Shown here one piece after another: positions 16,403 through 24,553 of a stretch of DNA of 42,774 nucleotides. Source of the stretch: VGJW01 sp035286125 (GTDB lineage Bacteria; Cyanobacteriota; Sericytochromatia; S15B-MN24; VGJW01); NCBI GenBank assembly GCA_035286125.1, contig JAYKIS010000055.1, positions 1 through 42,774 on the forward strand. The letters are read 5' to 3'. Within the stretch, counting starts at the first letter, position 1, and each line of letters opens with the position of its first letter. The notes below the pieces were generated by a model that was given only the letters and a program-made list of their open reading frames with translations, did no database searches and was not told the origin of the DNA. The position numbers were made by a program, and so were the translations under genes.

Positions 16403-17188
16403 ATGACCGGAACCCGTAAGAGGCTCAACAGGGCCGAGAAGGCCAGAGCCATGAAGGAAGGCTTTTGTTACGTATGCGACGGGCTTGGCCTTGACCACAA
16501 AGGATTTGATGGATACGAACCACAATATGCCCATCTAGACCACTATGCAATTCCATTTTCCAGTATAGGTGGATCATCTGGAGGAACTGCATTGATCCAC
16601 GCACACCCAGACGGAAAGACACCAGATGATGAAGGATTTGAGAAAGCGACGACCAGGAATTGCCATGGCATAAAATCCAACAAGCATAACTCAATGAGCG
16701 GATACATCAACTACGTAAAGGCGAGAATGGGCGCCAGAGAAGTAGAGTTCATTGAAGACATCCCAGACCTAAAAGGCAGGGACCCAAGTAGCTGCATCAT
16801 GACTTGGCGATGGAACTTCTCAGGAGCACCAAGTGCATCTTTAAGACACAAAGAATACCCTATCGTCGAGGAGAAAAGAGGAGGTGTATCATGGTCGAGA
16901 TTTCTCTGCGGGGCAGAAGCAAGGGTCTTGTTTACCGATAGAGAATCCCAAGTTAGGCCAGCAGAAAAAAAGTCACTAATCAAGATTATAGACACCTTCC
17001 TTATAGATGATTTTCCGGTATTCAACCCAATTAATGTACGCATAGACAAATGCGGGCACTTAGTTATTTTCGATGGAAACCATCGCGCAACGGCGGCCGC
17101 GCTATCTTTCGGCGTAAATATTACACTACCTATTATGGTGTGGAATATTGAAGCAGACCAAGACACGTGCGCCATCATAAATACCTAA
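16403..17188 (+). CDS. HNH-like domain fused to ParB-like domain (261 aa)
   Basis: An unusual two-domain protein. The N-terminal part looks like an HNH-type zinc nuclease: C22-x2-C25, then A-H-L-D46-H47 as the first catalytic block, and N86-C-H88 followed by G-I-K-S-N-K. The C-terminal part carries I-F-D224-G-N-H-R228-A-T-A-A, the signature of the ParB/sulfiredoxin-like fold that in some members binds CTP or cuts DNA. The ATG at 16403 has AAGAGG 9 bases upstream. Codon usage is much richer in A and T than in the AddBA genes just before it, which suggests separate acquisition together with 17206-17955, 17 bases downstream. A DNA-targeting role is inferred from the domains; no experimental relative is known to me. 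Confidence 0.65.
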   Translation: MTGTRKRLNRAEKARAMKEGFCYVCDGLGLDHKGFDGYEPQYAHLDHYAIPFSSIGGSSGGTALIHAHPDGKTPDDEGFEKATTRNCHGIKSNKHNSMSGYINYVKARMGAREVEFIEDIPDLKGRDPSSCIMTWRWNFSGAPSASLRHKEYPIVEEKRGGVSWSRFLCGAEARVLFTDRESQVRPAEKKSLIKIIDTFLIDDFPVFNPINVRIDKCGHLVIFDGNHRATAAALSFGVNITLPIMVWNIEADQDTCAIINT

Positions 17189-17205
17189 AAGGACCAAAAA
17201 TAAGA

Positions 17206-17955
17206 ATGAGTAGCAACCCAAGCCGCAAAAAGCTTTATGACGTACTTGTCCGCCTGCACGGGGAGGTCAGACAGGCACAGTACCCATACTCAGCAACCGC
17301 AAAAAAGTGGGGAATAATAGGCGAAGATGAACTATTAGCACTAAAATCAAACCCAAACGCCACAGAAAGGGACGTGTGGCGGGGCATCACAGGTAAGGAC
17401 ATATCCCTGAGGATTGCTGGAAAATTAACCAACTTTATCGACGAAAGACAGCCAAATCTACGCAGGGAATGGAAAGAAAGAGGACTTGCAGAGGGGTCGT
17501 GGAAAGTATTTCTGCAAACCTACTGCCTGCTGGAGGTGGCGGACCAAGGAATAAACAAGCCCGACTATCTTCGTGATGCAGAGTTCGAGAATCTAGAAAC
17601 TTTCGCTAAGATTATCGACGATGAAATATTCAAAAAAATAGACGCGCACTCAAGGCATCAATACTCCCTGAAGACTAAATGGTGGAAGGAGTGCCACAAG
17701 CGCATAGTTGTCTCCACAATCGAAGCAGTACACCGCGGAACTCCCGGCGGAGATAGACCAAAGTCCCCGTGCCATCACTTGAGGTGGAGCCCAGGAACCG
17801 TGGCGGAAATCCGCGGTATAGTCGGAAGATGGAGGGACTGCGATATATGGAACTCCAGCACCATAGACTTTACAAGCAACAATGAAAAGACTATTCACGG
17901 GCTTCTTCAAGCGAACGGATTTACGGAAATGTACCTAGAGGACCGAATAAGATAA
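17206..17955 (+). CDS. Unknown protein partnered with the HNH/ParB-like gene (249 aa)
   Basis: I do not recognise this protein. It is basic, polar and mostly helical by appearance, with no membrane segment and no obvious catalytic motif. It contains SRHQYSLKTKWWKECHKRIV near 150-170 and a Trp-rich C-terminal third. The ATG at 17206 follows an AAGGA-like site. It is read 17 bases after the HNH/ParB-like gene and shares its AT-rich codon use (A-ending codons are common), so the two probably form one acquired unit. Its stop codon lies inside a perfect inverted repeat (17950-17976). It could be a partner, immunity or specificity subunit; nothing in the sequence decides between these. Confidence 0.6.
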   Translation: MSSNPSRKKLYDVLVRLHGEVRQAQYPYSATAKKWGIIGEDELLALKSNPNATERDVWRGITGKDISLRIAGKLTNFIDERQPNLRREWKERGLAEGSWKVFLQTYCLLEVADQGINKPDYLRDAEFENLETFAKIIDDEIFKKIDAHSRHQYSLKTKWWKECHKRIVVSTIEAVHRGTPGGDRPKSPCHHLRWSPGTVAEIRGIVGRWRDCDIWNSSTIDFTSNNEKTIHGLLQANGFTEMYLEDRIR

Positions 17956-17976
17956 ATAATTCGATATTATTTATCT
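17950..17976. repeat. Perfect 11-base-arm AT-rich inverted repeat overlapping a stop codon
   Basis: Arms AGATAAATAAT and ATTATTTATCT around a TCGAT loop. The stop codon of 17206-17955 is inside the left arm. The stem is entirely A/T but for one G-C pair near its base, which is weak for an intrinsic terminator, so a protein-binding site or boundary element is also possible. The block with low GC ends here and GC-rich coding resumes about 45 bases later. Confidence 0.55.
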
Positions 17977-18021
17977 GAAATTTCCGCATGTCCGCCATCA
18001 GGAGGCACACGGGAGGATGAA

Positions 18022-19533
18022 TTGAGACGTCATCGAATCAAGGACGACTGCGAGATTTGGCTCGAACCTTGGCTGGGCTCGCCCTCCATAATTGTGAACT
18101 CGGTGGGTGGTGGTCGCGAACGCATCGAAGGCCTCGCGGTCCTCCTGGCGTCTCTGGCCCGTTCCGGCCATCAGGCCGTGGAGGTCGGTTATCATCCTTC
18201 CGGCAAGGAGTATCAAAAGCTTCCGGATGTCCCGCTGGATGAAACCTCCACCCTTGCACAGCCGGTGGAGGCGGCCAAGGCACTCTGCCGGGCTGCAGCA
18301 AGGGTAGAGGGCGGCAACTATGGCAGTCGCTTGCGCCTGGTGCTGCCCACGGCAGGCATGGACAAGATCGAGGCTCTGATCGCGACCATCGGAACGCCTG
18401 CAGAGGATACCAGGCGGACCACCGAAGCGCCCGGGGTGAAAGTGGAAAAGCCCCAATCCGGGCGCCAGATCGTCGACCATGTCTTGCGGTCCCTTCAGGC
18501 CGAAGGACTGGCCTTCCGTCGGGAGCAGGTTGCCGATTTCTATCTGGCGGTCCGCACCAAGCCTTTCGTCCTGCTGGCTGGCATCTCGGGCACGGGCAAG
18601 TCCATCCTCGCGCGTCGGTTTGCGGATGCCTGCGACTTTCCGGCGCCTCTCATCGCTGTCCGGCCCGATTGGAGCGATCCTTCGGAGCTGCTGGGATACC
18701 GGGACCTGAAGGGTGCCTTCGTCCCTGGCCGGCTCATCCCGCATATCGTGGCCGCCACCGAACAAGCCGACCGCCCGTACTTCCTGGTTCTCGACGAGAT
18801 GAACCTGGCGCGGGTCGAGCACTACTTCGCCGACCTCCTGAGCATCATGGAGACACGGCGTCTGCGAGGAAACTCGATCGAAACCGATACCATCTGCCTC
18901 GATATCGGGGCCGATACGCGCCTTCGATGCGAGGCCACGCTCGCGGCACGCATCAAGGCAGTACTCGTCGATGGGGGCCTGCGCCTCCCGCCAAATCTCT
19001 GCATCGTGGGCACGGTCAACATGGACGAGAGCACCCATCCCTTCTCGAAGAAGGTTCTTGACCGGGCCATGACCCTCGAATTCGTGGCCACGGATCTCAC
19101 CGAAGTTCCTGTTCGTCAGGAACTGCCGCCACCCCTGTCCGTCAACAGCGAGGAACTGGATGCACCGCTCATCGCCTTGTCCCAGATACACCAAGGCAGC
19201 GAGATGTTCTTCGCCGATGCCATCCAGTTGCTGGTCGACCTGAATGTGCACCTCGCCCGCGCATCGTTGCAGGTCGGCTATCGGACCCGGGACGAAGTCT
19301 GCATCTACCTGCACCACAACAGGGAACAGAATCTGCTGAACCCATCAGACGCGCTCGACCTCGCCCTCTACCACAAGGTCCTGCCACGGATTCAAGGAGG
19401 GGAAGAGATTCGGGAGCCCTTGGCGGCAATCAAGTCCCTGCTGGATCGCAAGGGGCTCGGTCGGTGCGTGGCCAAGATTGCCGAGATGCAGCAACGCCTC
19501 GAACAAGCCGGATTCACGGCATTCTGGGCCTGA
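18022..19533 (+). CDS. McrB-like AAA+ ATPase of a type IV restriction-like pair (503 aa)
   Basis: AAA+ motor of the McrB group. A unique N-terminal region (about 1-150) may be the substrate-recognition part. The AAA+ core has Walker A G-I-S-G-T-G-K-S at 187-194, the substrate-loop region WSDPSELLGY near 215-225, Walker B V-L-D-E-M-N at about 255-260, and I-V-G-T-V-N-M-D-E near 328-336, the latter two being typical of McrB. LDRAM nearby supplies the arginine finger region. Known McrB proteins use GTP to drive translocation with McrC. A TTG at 18022 is used as start because GGGAGGA lies 5 bases before it. A ten-codon reading frame ends just ahead of it and may be chance. The nuclease partner starts 2 bases after its stop. 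Recognition of modified foreign DNA is inferred from the family. Confidence 0.8.
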   Translation: MRRHRIKDDCEIWLEPWLGSPSIIVNSVGGGRERIEGLAVLLASLARSGHQAVEVGYHPSGKEYQKLPDVPLDETSTLAQPVEAAKALCRAAARVEGGNYGSRLRLVLPTAGMDKIEALIATIGTPAEDTRRTTEAPGVKVEKPQSGRQIVDHVLRSLQAEGLAFRREQVADFYLAVRTKPFVLLAGISGTGKSILARRFADACDFPAPLIAVRPDWSDPSELLGYRDLKGAFVPGRLIPHIVAATEQADRPYFLVLDEMNLARVEHYFADLLSIMETRRLRGNSIETDTICLDIGADTRLRCEATLAARIKAVLVDGGLRLPPNLCIVGTVNMDESTHPFSKKVLDRAMTLEFVATDLTEVPVRQELPPPLSVNSEELDAPLIALSQIHQGSEMFFADAIQLLVDLNVHLARASLQVGYRTRDEVCIYLHHNREQNLLNPSDALDLALYHKVLPRIQGGEEIREPLAAIKSLLDRKGLGRCVAKIAEMQQRLEQAGFTAFWA

Positions 19534-19535
19534 CC

Positions 19536-21899
19536 ATGCCGGAACTCAGGGTTGCCGGCGCAACCTGGGTGCTGCATGTTCGGTGGGCCTCCCGAGAACT
19601 CCCCTTGGTCCCCGCGACCGAAACCTCATCGATCCTGATTGAGGCCCCGATGCCGGTGACCGTGAACCTTCCCGGGTTGGGAGAGTTCAAGGACACCTGC
19701 CGCTTAGAGAGAAGCCTTCCACGACCCTTGCTGTGGGAAACCCGATCGCTCGAAGTATCTTGGGAGCATGACGAGCGCGGCGGGCCCCTGACGCTCGAAC
19801 ACGAAGACCCCAGGATCAGAAGTGCCCTGCAAGACGCCTCCGGTCGCGGCCAGATCCTTGCAGGTTCTATCGACCTCGAAAGTCGCGTCGGCTTCCTCGA
19901 TCTGGACTTCCACCAAGGTGGACGCAGCCTTGTCCGCCTGCGCCTCGAGGTATTTCCCTCCAAATTGGAGTTCCGGCGCGACTTCGAGCAGATGCTTCAC
20001 GAACTGGGAAGCCACCGTGTCGGGATGATCGTTCGCCTGCTGCCACCGACCTCGATTGCACGCCAACTCGCGCATCGGACCAACCTGACCCTTGCGGAAC
20101 GCTATCAGGTCTTCGATGCCTTCTTCGACCCGATCGAACGAGCCCTGGAGCAGATTGCACGCCAGCCTCACATGGACCTGGCCCGTTCTGTCACGCCAAG
20201 ACCCGTCGACAGACTGCGCCGCCCGGACGCCGTGACCAGACGGGCAGCCCTGAGAGGAGGCGGACGACAGGTCCGCGTCGGGGTTCAATTGCTGCCGGAT
20301 CGACTGCCGGATGGCCATCGGACCAGTACCTTCAACACCCCAGCCAATCGATTCGTGGCCCGCGCCCTTCGGAACCTGGCTGGGCTGCTGTCTCAGGTTC
20401 GAGCCCAGCAAGGTGAGCCGTGGAATGATCCCGAATTCCGCACCGTCGTGGACGGCCGCCTGGCCGCGATCAGACACTGGCTGGGCAAGGACTTCCTCCG
20501 GGAAGCAACGGATGGGCTGCACGCCCCCGACCTCGTCGTCCAGCGAGCCCCGGGCTATCGAGACCTGCTCGGATCGTACCGACACACTCTGCTGGCGTTC
20601 TCCACGATCGCGGGAGACATCAGGCTGGGCATCAAGGACCTGTGGTATCTCTACCAGATCTGGTGTGCCGTGCGGGTCGAACAGGAAGCAACCCGCCTTC
20701 TCGGCACGGGTCGGGGCAGCCTGGTGCCGCCCGTACCGCATCGTCCGGCCCTCGACGGCACGGTTTCCTTCCCGAATGGGACAATCCTGTCCGCGCAACA
20801 TCAGGCAGAACCGGACGCAGGTGGGGCGACTCATCGTCCCGATCTGCTCATCGAGTTGCACCGCCCGGCACCACGCGGGGACTACGGGACAACCTTCCAA
20901 CTGGTCCTCGACGCCAAGTACCGTCTGACTTGGGCCAACGGCCAAGCGGCGCCCCCCCAGGATGCGATCAACGCGATCCACCGCTATCGCGATGCCATCC
21001 TCGTCCGGGAGGGCCAGCGGGTTGTACGTCGTGTCTACGGAGGTGCGATTCTCTTCCCCCATCCGGACGAAAGGGCCTACGAGGCACATTCCGACTCGGC
21101 GTGGCACGAATTCGAACGCATGGGTGTCGGTGCCATTCCCCTGGTGCCCGGACAGGGGGCACTGCTCCGACGCTGGCTCGCCAGCCTGCTGCACGCCAGC
21201 GATGTGAGGCTCGACCGTCTCGGCCCCATCTACCCTGCGCTGCCACCCAAGAGGCGGTCAGGTACGGTCCTCGTCGCCCCGCTTCGCCACGGGGAACCGC
21301 AGCTCGAGCAGATGCTCGGGGAAGGCTGGTACCACCTGCCGACAAAGTGGCGTCTCGACAGCCACCGCCCGACCCACCTCGCTGCGTGGGAAGGGGGACG
21401 CACGCCGATCCGGCACCTGTGGACCGTCGAGGGCTGGGAGCGCATCGAGGACGACCAGATCGCCCGGGACGCGCGGTTCGGTGGGGGCAAGGCCGGACGG
21501 CAGCCGCCCTACTGGCGGATCAGCCTGGGGGAAGTTTCGATCCTGGAACCCGGGATGGATGGCGAGTCGTGGGGCCCTCGTGGACCGATGTTCGTCCCTC
21601 TGGAGGTCTTCGATCTGGCTGAGTCCACCTTCCTCCTGCATGGCGATTATCGACACATCGATCTGCTGCGGGTCCTGCATCACCTTCGGGAAGGAATCGG
21701 TACCTGGACCGCCGGCTGGCACGTCCGAGAGCCGCTTGTCCTGGATGGTCGAATTCTCGGCACTCTTGAGGGTACCGAAGCAGGCTTCCGGTGGGAGGTC
21801 GGCGCTGCGGAAGGGCGCTTCCAAGTGGCCGAGCTCGTGAATCAGGCGATCAGCGGGGTCTTTCAGAACTTGCAGATGGAGCTGGATCGGCAAAGATGA
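19536..21899 (+). CDS. DUF2357-like PD-(D/E)XK nuclease, McrC-type partner (787 aa)
   Basis: Large protein with a PD-(D/E)XK nuclease core typical of the DUF2357/DUF524 proteins that pair with McrB-type ATPases. The segment around residues 350-400 (LLGSYRHTLLAFSTIAGD, then DLWYLYQIWC) is the conserved helical run before the active site. The active site is R-P-D436-L-L-I-E followed by L-V-L-D459-A-K461-Y. An N-terminal beta-rich region of about 200 residues and a C-terminal region of about 280 residues (beta-rich, WHVREPLVLDGRILG) flank it. The ATG at 19536 is two bases after the McrB-like stop, so the genes are coupled. It likely acts as the DNA-cutting subunit. The exact family name is from memory; the nuclease motif is directly visible. 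Confidence 0.75.
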   Translation: MPELRVAGATWVLHVRWASRELPLVPATETSSILIEAPMPVTVNLPGLGEFKDTCRLERSLPRPLLWETRSLEVSWEHDERGGPLTLEHEDPRIRSALQDASGRGQILAGSIDLESRVGFLDLDFHQGGRSLVRLRLEVFPSKLEFRRDFEQMLHELGSHRVGMIVRLLPPTSIARQLAHRTNLTLAERYQVFDAFFDPIERALEQIARQPHMDLARSVTPRPVDRLRRPDAVTRRAALRGGGRQVRVGVQLLPDRLPDGHRTSTFNTPANRFVARALRNLAGLLSQVRAQQGEPWNDPEFRTVVDGRLAAIRHWLGKDFLREATDGLHAPDLVVQRAPGYRDLLGSYRHTLLAFSTIAGDIRLGIKDLWYLYQIWCAVRVEQEATRLLGTGRGSLVPPVPHRPALDGTVSFPNGTILSAQHQAEPDAGGATHRPDLLIELHRPAPRGDYGTTFQLVLDAKYRLTWANGQAAPPQDAINAIHRYRDAILVREGQRVVRRVYGGAILFPHPDERAYEAHSDSAWHEFERMGVGAIPLVPGQGALLRRWLASLLHASDVRLDRLGPIYPALPPKRRSGTVLVAPLRHGEPQLEQMLGEGWYHLPTKWRLDSHRPTHLAAWEGGRTPIRHLWTVEGWERIEDDQIARDARFGGGKAGRQPPYWRISLGEVSILEPGMDGESWGPRGPMFVPLEVFDLAESTFLLHGDYRHIDLLRVLHHLREGIGTWTAGWHVREPLVLDGRILGTLEGTEAGFRWEVGAAEGRFQVAELVNQAISGVFQNLQMELDRQR

Positions 21900-22027
21900 C
21901 GCCTACATAGCGCACCAAATACATTCATCAACGCACACTTCATAATATCTGACCGAATCCCGGCCGGTCTGAAATTGGCCAAAGACTACCACAGACAACC
22001 CAACAATAGGCGCAATAAATTTGATAA

Positions 22028-22882
22028 CTACGCGCGAGTACAAAGATGACCGACCCTGTCCAGCATTTTACAGCCAAAAGCCGTCTGAATCAACATTTTT
22101 TGGTTAAATTTTCGCCTAAGCCCATCTTCAACTCCAGCAGGACTAACATTTGCTCGAAATTTTCCGTTAATGTACATAGAAATCAGATAACAAAGATCAT
22201 GGCCCCTGCAAATCCTCCAACTTCCGCCATATTCCGACCGCAATTCTAAAGCCTTCTCATTTACGGCGTCAAAGCCTATACCTGCAGCCATCCTCACATT
22301 TTCAGTGAAAACTTCCTCCTTTACCACCAGATCACCTCTATCATATTTGACATAACTAATTATATTGTCAATAAAACCTGTCCTCAATTCACCCATAGAT
22401 TCGCGCCCGACCAACCTGAAAGCAACCCTGTAAGAACCTATAAATCCACCCAAATCTAACAGCATATTCCGCAAAAAAGAAAGATTGACCATTGGCCCAC
22501 CGCCTGAATAATCCATCATAAGAGCAGCAAGTGCATCCGTCAGAATCATTGCCGACTCCAGGTCATTACAAGAAACTTCGTCCCACGAACTTCCCTCAGA
22601 AACCACAAAAAGATCTTCATGCTTTATATCTTCATCGAGAAGATGCGAAAAATCTGCATCGATCACGCATATGCGATTACCAGATTCACTCCTTTCCCTT
22701 GCATTAAATAACATCTTTAGAACATTCGACTTACCTTCCACGTGATAAACGGTAGCCCTATCAAATATTTTCTGGAACACACTCTTATCGGTGGACCCCT
22801 CAACATAGATAAAAAAGGAGCGCCTGCACATGGCCTGCTGCGCAGCCATGACTGATGGGGTGTGGTAGGAACGTAGGGACAT
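22028..22882 (-). CDS. DUF4435 TOPRIM-like effector, AriB-like (284 aa)
   Basis: Carries the DUF4435/OLD-type TOPRIM signature: F-I-Y-V-E28-G-S-T-D near the N-terminus, a VEGKSNV segment, then I-D75-A-D77-F. These are the metal-binding acidic residues of the fold. In the PARIS defence system the equivalent AriB protein is released from its ATPase partner on sensing a phage trigger and cuts host tRNA. Here the gene follows the ATPase directly: the ATPase TAG ends at 22885, and the ATG at 22882 has a GAGGT site before it (a GTG at 22885 would add one Met). Codon use is clearly AT-richer than the neighbours, a sign of horizontal acquisition. The PARIS assignment is inferred from gene pairing and size; other ATPase/DUF4435 pairs exist. 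Confidence 0.75.
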   Translation of the reverse strand: MSLRSYHTPSVMAAQQAMCRRSFFIYVEGSTDKSVFQKIFDRATVYHVEGKSNVLKMLFNARERSESGNRICVIDADFSHLLDEDIKHEDLFVVSEGSSWDEVSCNDLESAMILTDALAALMMDYSGGGPMVNLSFLRNMLLDLGGFIGSYRVAFRLVGRESMGELRTGFIDNIISYVKYDRGDLVVKEEVFTENVRMAAGIGFDAVNEKALELRSEYGGSWRICRGHDLCYLISMYINGKFRANVSPAGVEDGLRRKFNQKMLIQTAFGCKMLDRVGHLCTRA

Positions 22883-22884
22883 CA

Positions 22885-24303
22885 CTACCTCAAAGACCTT
22901 AGGTCAACCTCACTATCCCAGTCATCATCAACGATAATCGGCGAGTGCGTCGCCAATAACATATGGCATTTATTGATTTCCGAGATTTTCCGAAGCGATT
23001 TGCTCAATATGGTTTGCCATTCTGGGTGAAGAGATATCTCCGGCTCATCAAGAAGAATGATCGAGCCATCTCGAGCGCTCTTCTCGAATACAACATTCCC
23101 AATCATCACCATCAGGTGCTTCTCGCCAGATGACAACAGGCCTAGAGGAATTTCCCTTCCGGTGCCCTTATCAACCACAGACAGCGGCCCAAAACTACCC
23201 GAACTCACCATTTTACGATGCCGCCCGCCGCCCTCTGCCAAGAATGAGAACTTTTCCCCGGGAGCCTGGTAGACGACCTCCTTTGAGCCCATCATCTCAT
23301 TAACCACACCCCTGAAAAGCTCCATCCTATCCGCAAGATCTCGAAAGAGCCCAAATCTTTTATCCATGTCAGAAAGAAACAAGAATACGATCTTATTTAT
23401 CGCGACATTATCAATAAAGCCAAAAAACGCATCCTTGTTCAGATACTCCATCTTTGCCTCGCCAATCTCCAGAGACATGAACCTATTGACGTCACGATTC
23501 AGCTTTTCATACAGATCATCAATTTGCTTCTCACTGACTGGCTCTGAACCATCCCGCAAGGAATCTAGTGCCCTTCGGATAAACTGACCTTCCGCCATTC
23601 GCGATCTCCTAGCGTATCTAAGCCGAGTATCATCAATATCTGCCTTCAGCAACTCCGAGACCCCAGAAAGAGCCCTCTCTTCACCCACCTGAGCCCCCCA
23701 GATTCTCTCTGCACCAAGGTAGTGAACCTTGAAAGATTCCAAGAGCACCCGTAGACCCTTGGGTTTCTGGTGAAATCTTCTCTCACGATGTTCTGGAGAG
23801 TGTCGCTCGAGAACATCCCTGCGTCGAACAACCTCCTTTGTTTTCAAGTCAACATACATGTCAGCGCCAACCCGCCTAAGCCAAGGCGGTAGAAAGTCAT
23901 CCGTATTCCTGGAATCGAAGGAGCGCGCATCCGAATCGACGACTTTGGGAGTCCACGATCCAGGTTCCAGCCCGATTACACCCGACCAACTTATGGTAGG
24001 CAAGGAAGAATCGAGCGGATTTCTTTCAACAAGCAGCCTCCCTCCCTGAGCAAACTCTATCGAGTAAGACTTGAAATCAACTTCGCGGATTTGCTCCCAG
24101 TTCTCCTCCGAAAGATCTCGCATAAGACGAAAAATGGTGGACTTGCCGTAACCATTGGGTGCGGTAAGGAACAACACCCTCTTCCCCTCGCGGACGAGCG
24201 GTATGGAGTAGTTGATCGAACCGAACAAACCTTCAATTTGAAAGGATATCGGTTCTTGAGTTGAATACTCCTCATCCTCCAAGTCCATTCCTGAAAGCCC
24301 CAT
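22885..24303 (-). CDS. ABC-type AAA ATPase, AriA-like partner of DUF4435 protein (472 aa)
   Basis: P-loop ATPase of the overcoming-lysogenisation/ABC type found with DUF4435 proteins. Walker A is A-P-N-G-Y-G-K-S-T at 48-56. The ABC signature region reads LLSSGEKHLMVMIG near 390, Walker B is I-I-L-L-D419-E420-P-E-I-S-L-H-P, and the switch is L-L-A-T-H-S-P. A long insertion between them (about 140-350) would hold the sensing or oligomerisation part. The ATG at 24303 is chosen for the AGGGGG upstream; an ATG at 24288 or longer frames to 24396 are possible. It is AT-rich like its partner. In PARIS, AriA holds AriB inactive until phage anti-restriction proteins appear; that role is inferred here. 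Confidence 0.75.
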   Translation of the reverse strand: MGLSGMDLEDEEYSTQEPISFQIEGLFGSINYSIPLVREGKRVLFLTAPNGYGKSTIFRLMRDLSEENWEQIREVDFKSYSIEFAQGGRLLVERNPLDSSLPTISWSGVIGLEPGSWTPKVVDSDARSFDSRNTDDFLPPWLRRVGADMYVDLKTKEVVRRRDVLERHSPEHRERRFHQKPKGLRVLLESFKVHYLGAERIWGAQVGEERALSGVSELLKADIDDTRLRYARRSRMAEGQFIRRALDSLRDGSEPVSEKQIDDLYEKLNRDVNRFMSLEIGEAKMEYLNKDAFFGFIDNVAINKIVFLFLSDMDKRFGLFRDLADRMELFRGVVNEMMGSKEVVYQAPGEKFSFLAEGGGRHRKMVSSGSFGPLSVVDKGTGREIPLGLLSSGEKHLMVMIGNVVFEKSARDGSIILLDEPEISLHPEWQTILSKSLRKISEINKCHMLLATHSPIIVDDDWDSEVDLRSLR

Positions 24304-24402
24304 ACAGCCCCCTGCATCCCCTGAGAAGCCTAAGGCCCAAAACAGACCCGCCAGCTCCGCAAGATTTCCAGCCTTGGAACCCGGATGCCCTACCATCCCT
24401 TC

Positions 24403-24415
24403 CTACCCCGGGTAG
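24403..24415. promoter_or_regulatory. 13-base inverted repeat upstream of the ATPase/DUF4435 pair
   Basis: Arms CTACCC and GGGTAG around one C, 100 bases before the AriA-like start on the minus strand. It is a candidate operator in a 211-base leader without genes; no clear -35/-10 pair was found. Confidence 0.3.
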
Positions 24416-24514
24416 CGCCACAGAACTCCGATGAAGGCCTTAAAATGGACTGAAGGACTCCAAGCAGGCCTGCCTGGGAACTTGCGGTTCAAACGAGCCG
24501 GCCTTCACGGAGCA

Positions 24515-24553
24515 GGTGGACCAGGACAATCCTGTCGCCGCCTGGAGTCCACC
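24515..24553 (-). terminator. Nested hairpin at the end of the methylase-like gene
   Basis: Outer arms GGTGGAC and GTCCACC (24515-24521, 24547-24553) enclose an inner CAGGA-CAA-TCCTG hairpin (24522-24534). It touches the stop codon of the gene ending at 24553. No U-run follows on the minus strand, so termination strength is doubtful. Confidence 0.35.
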
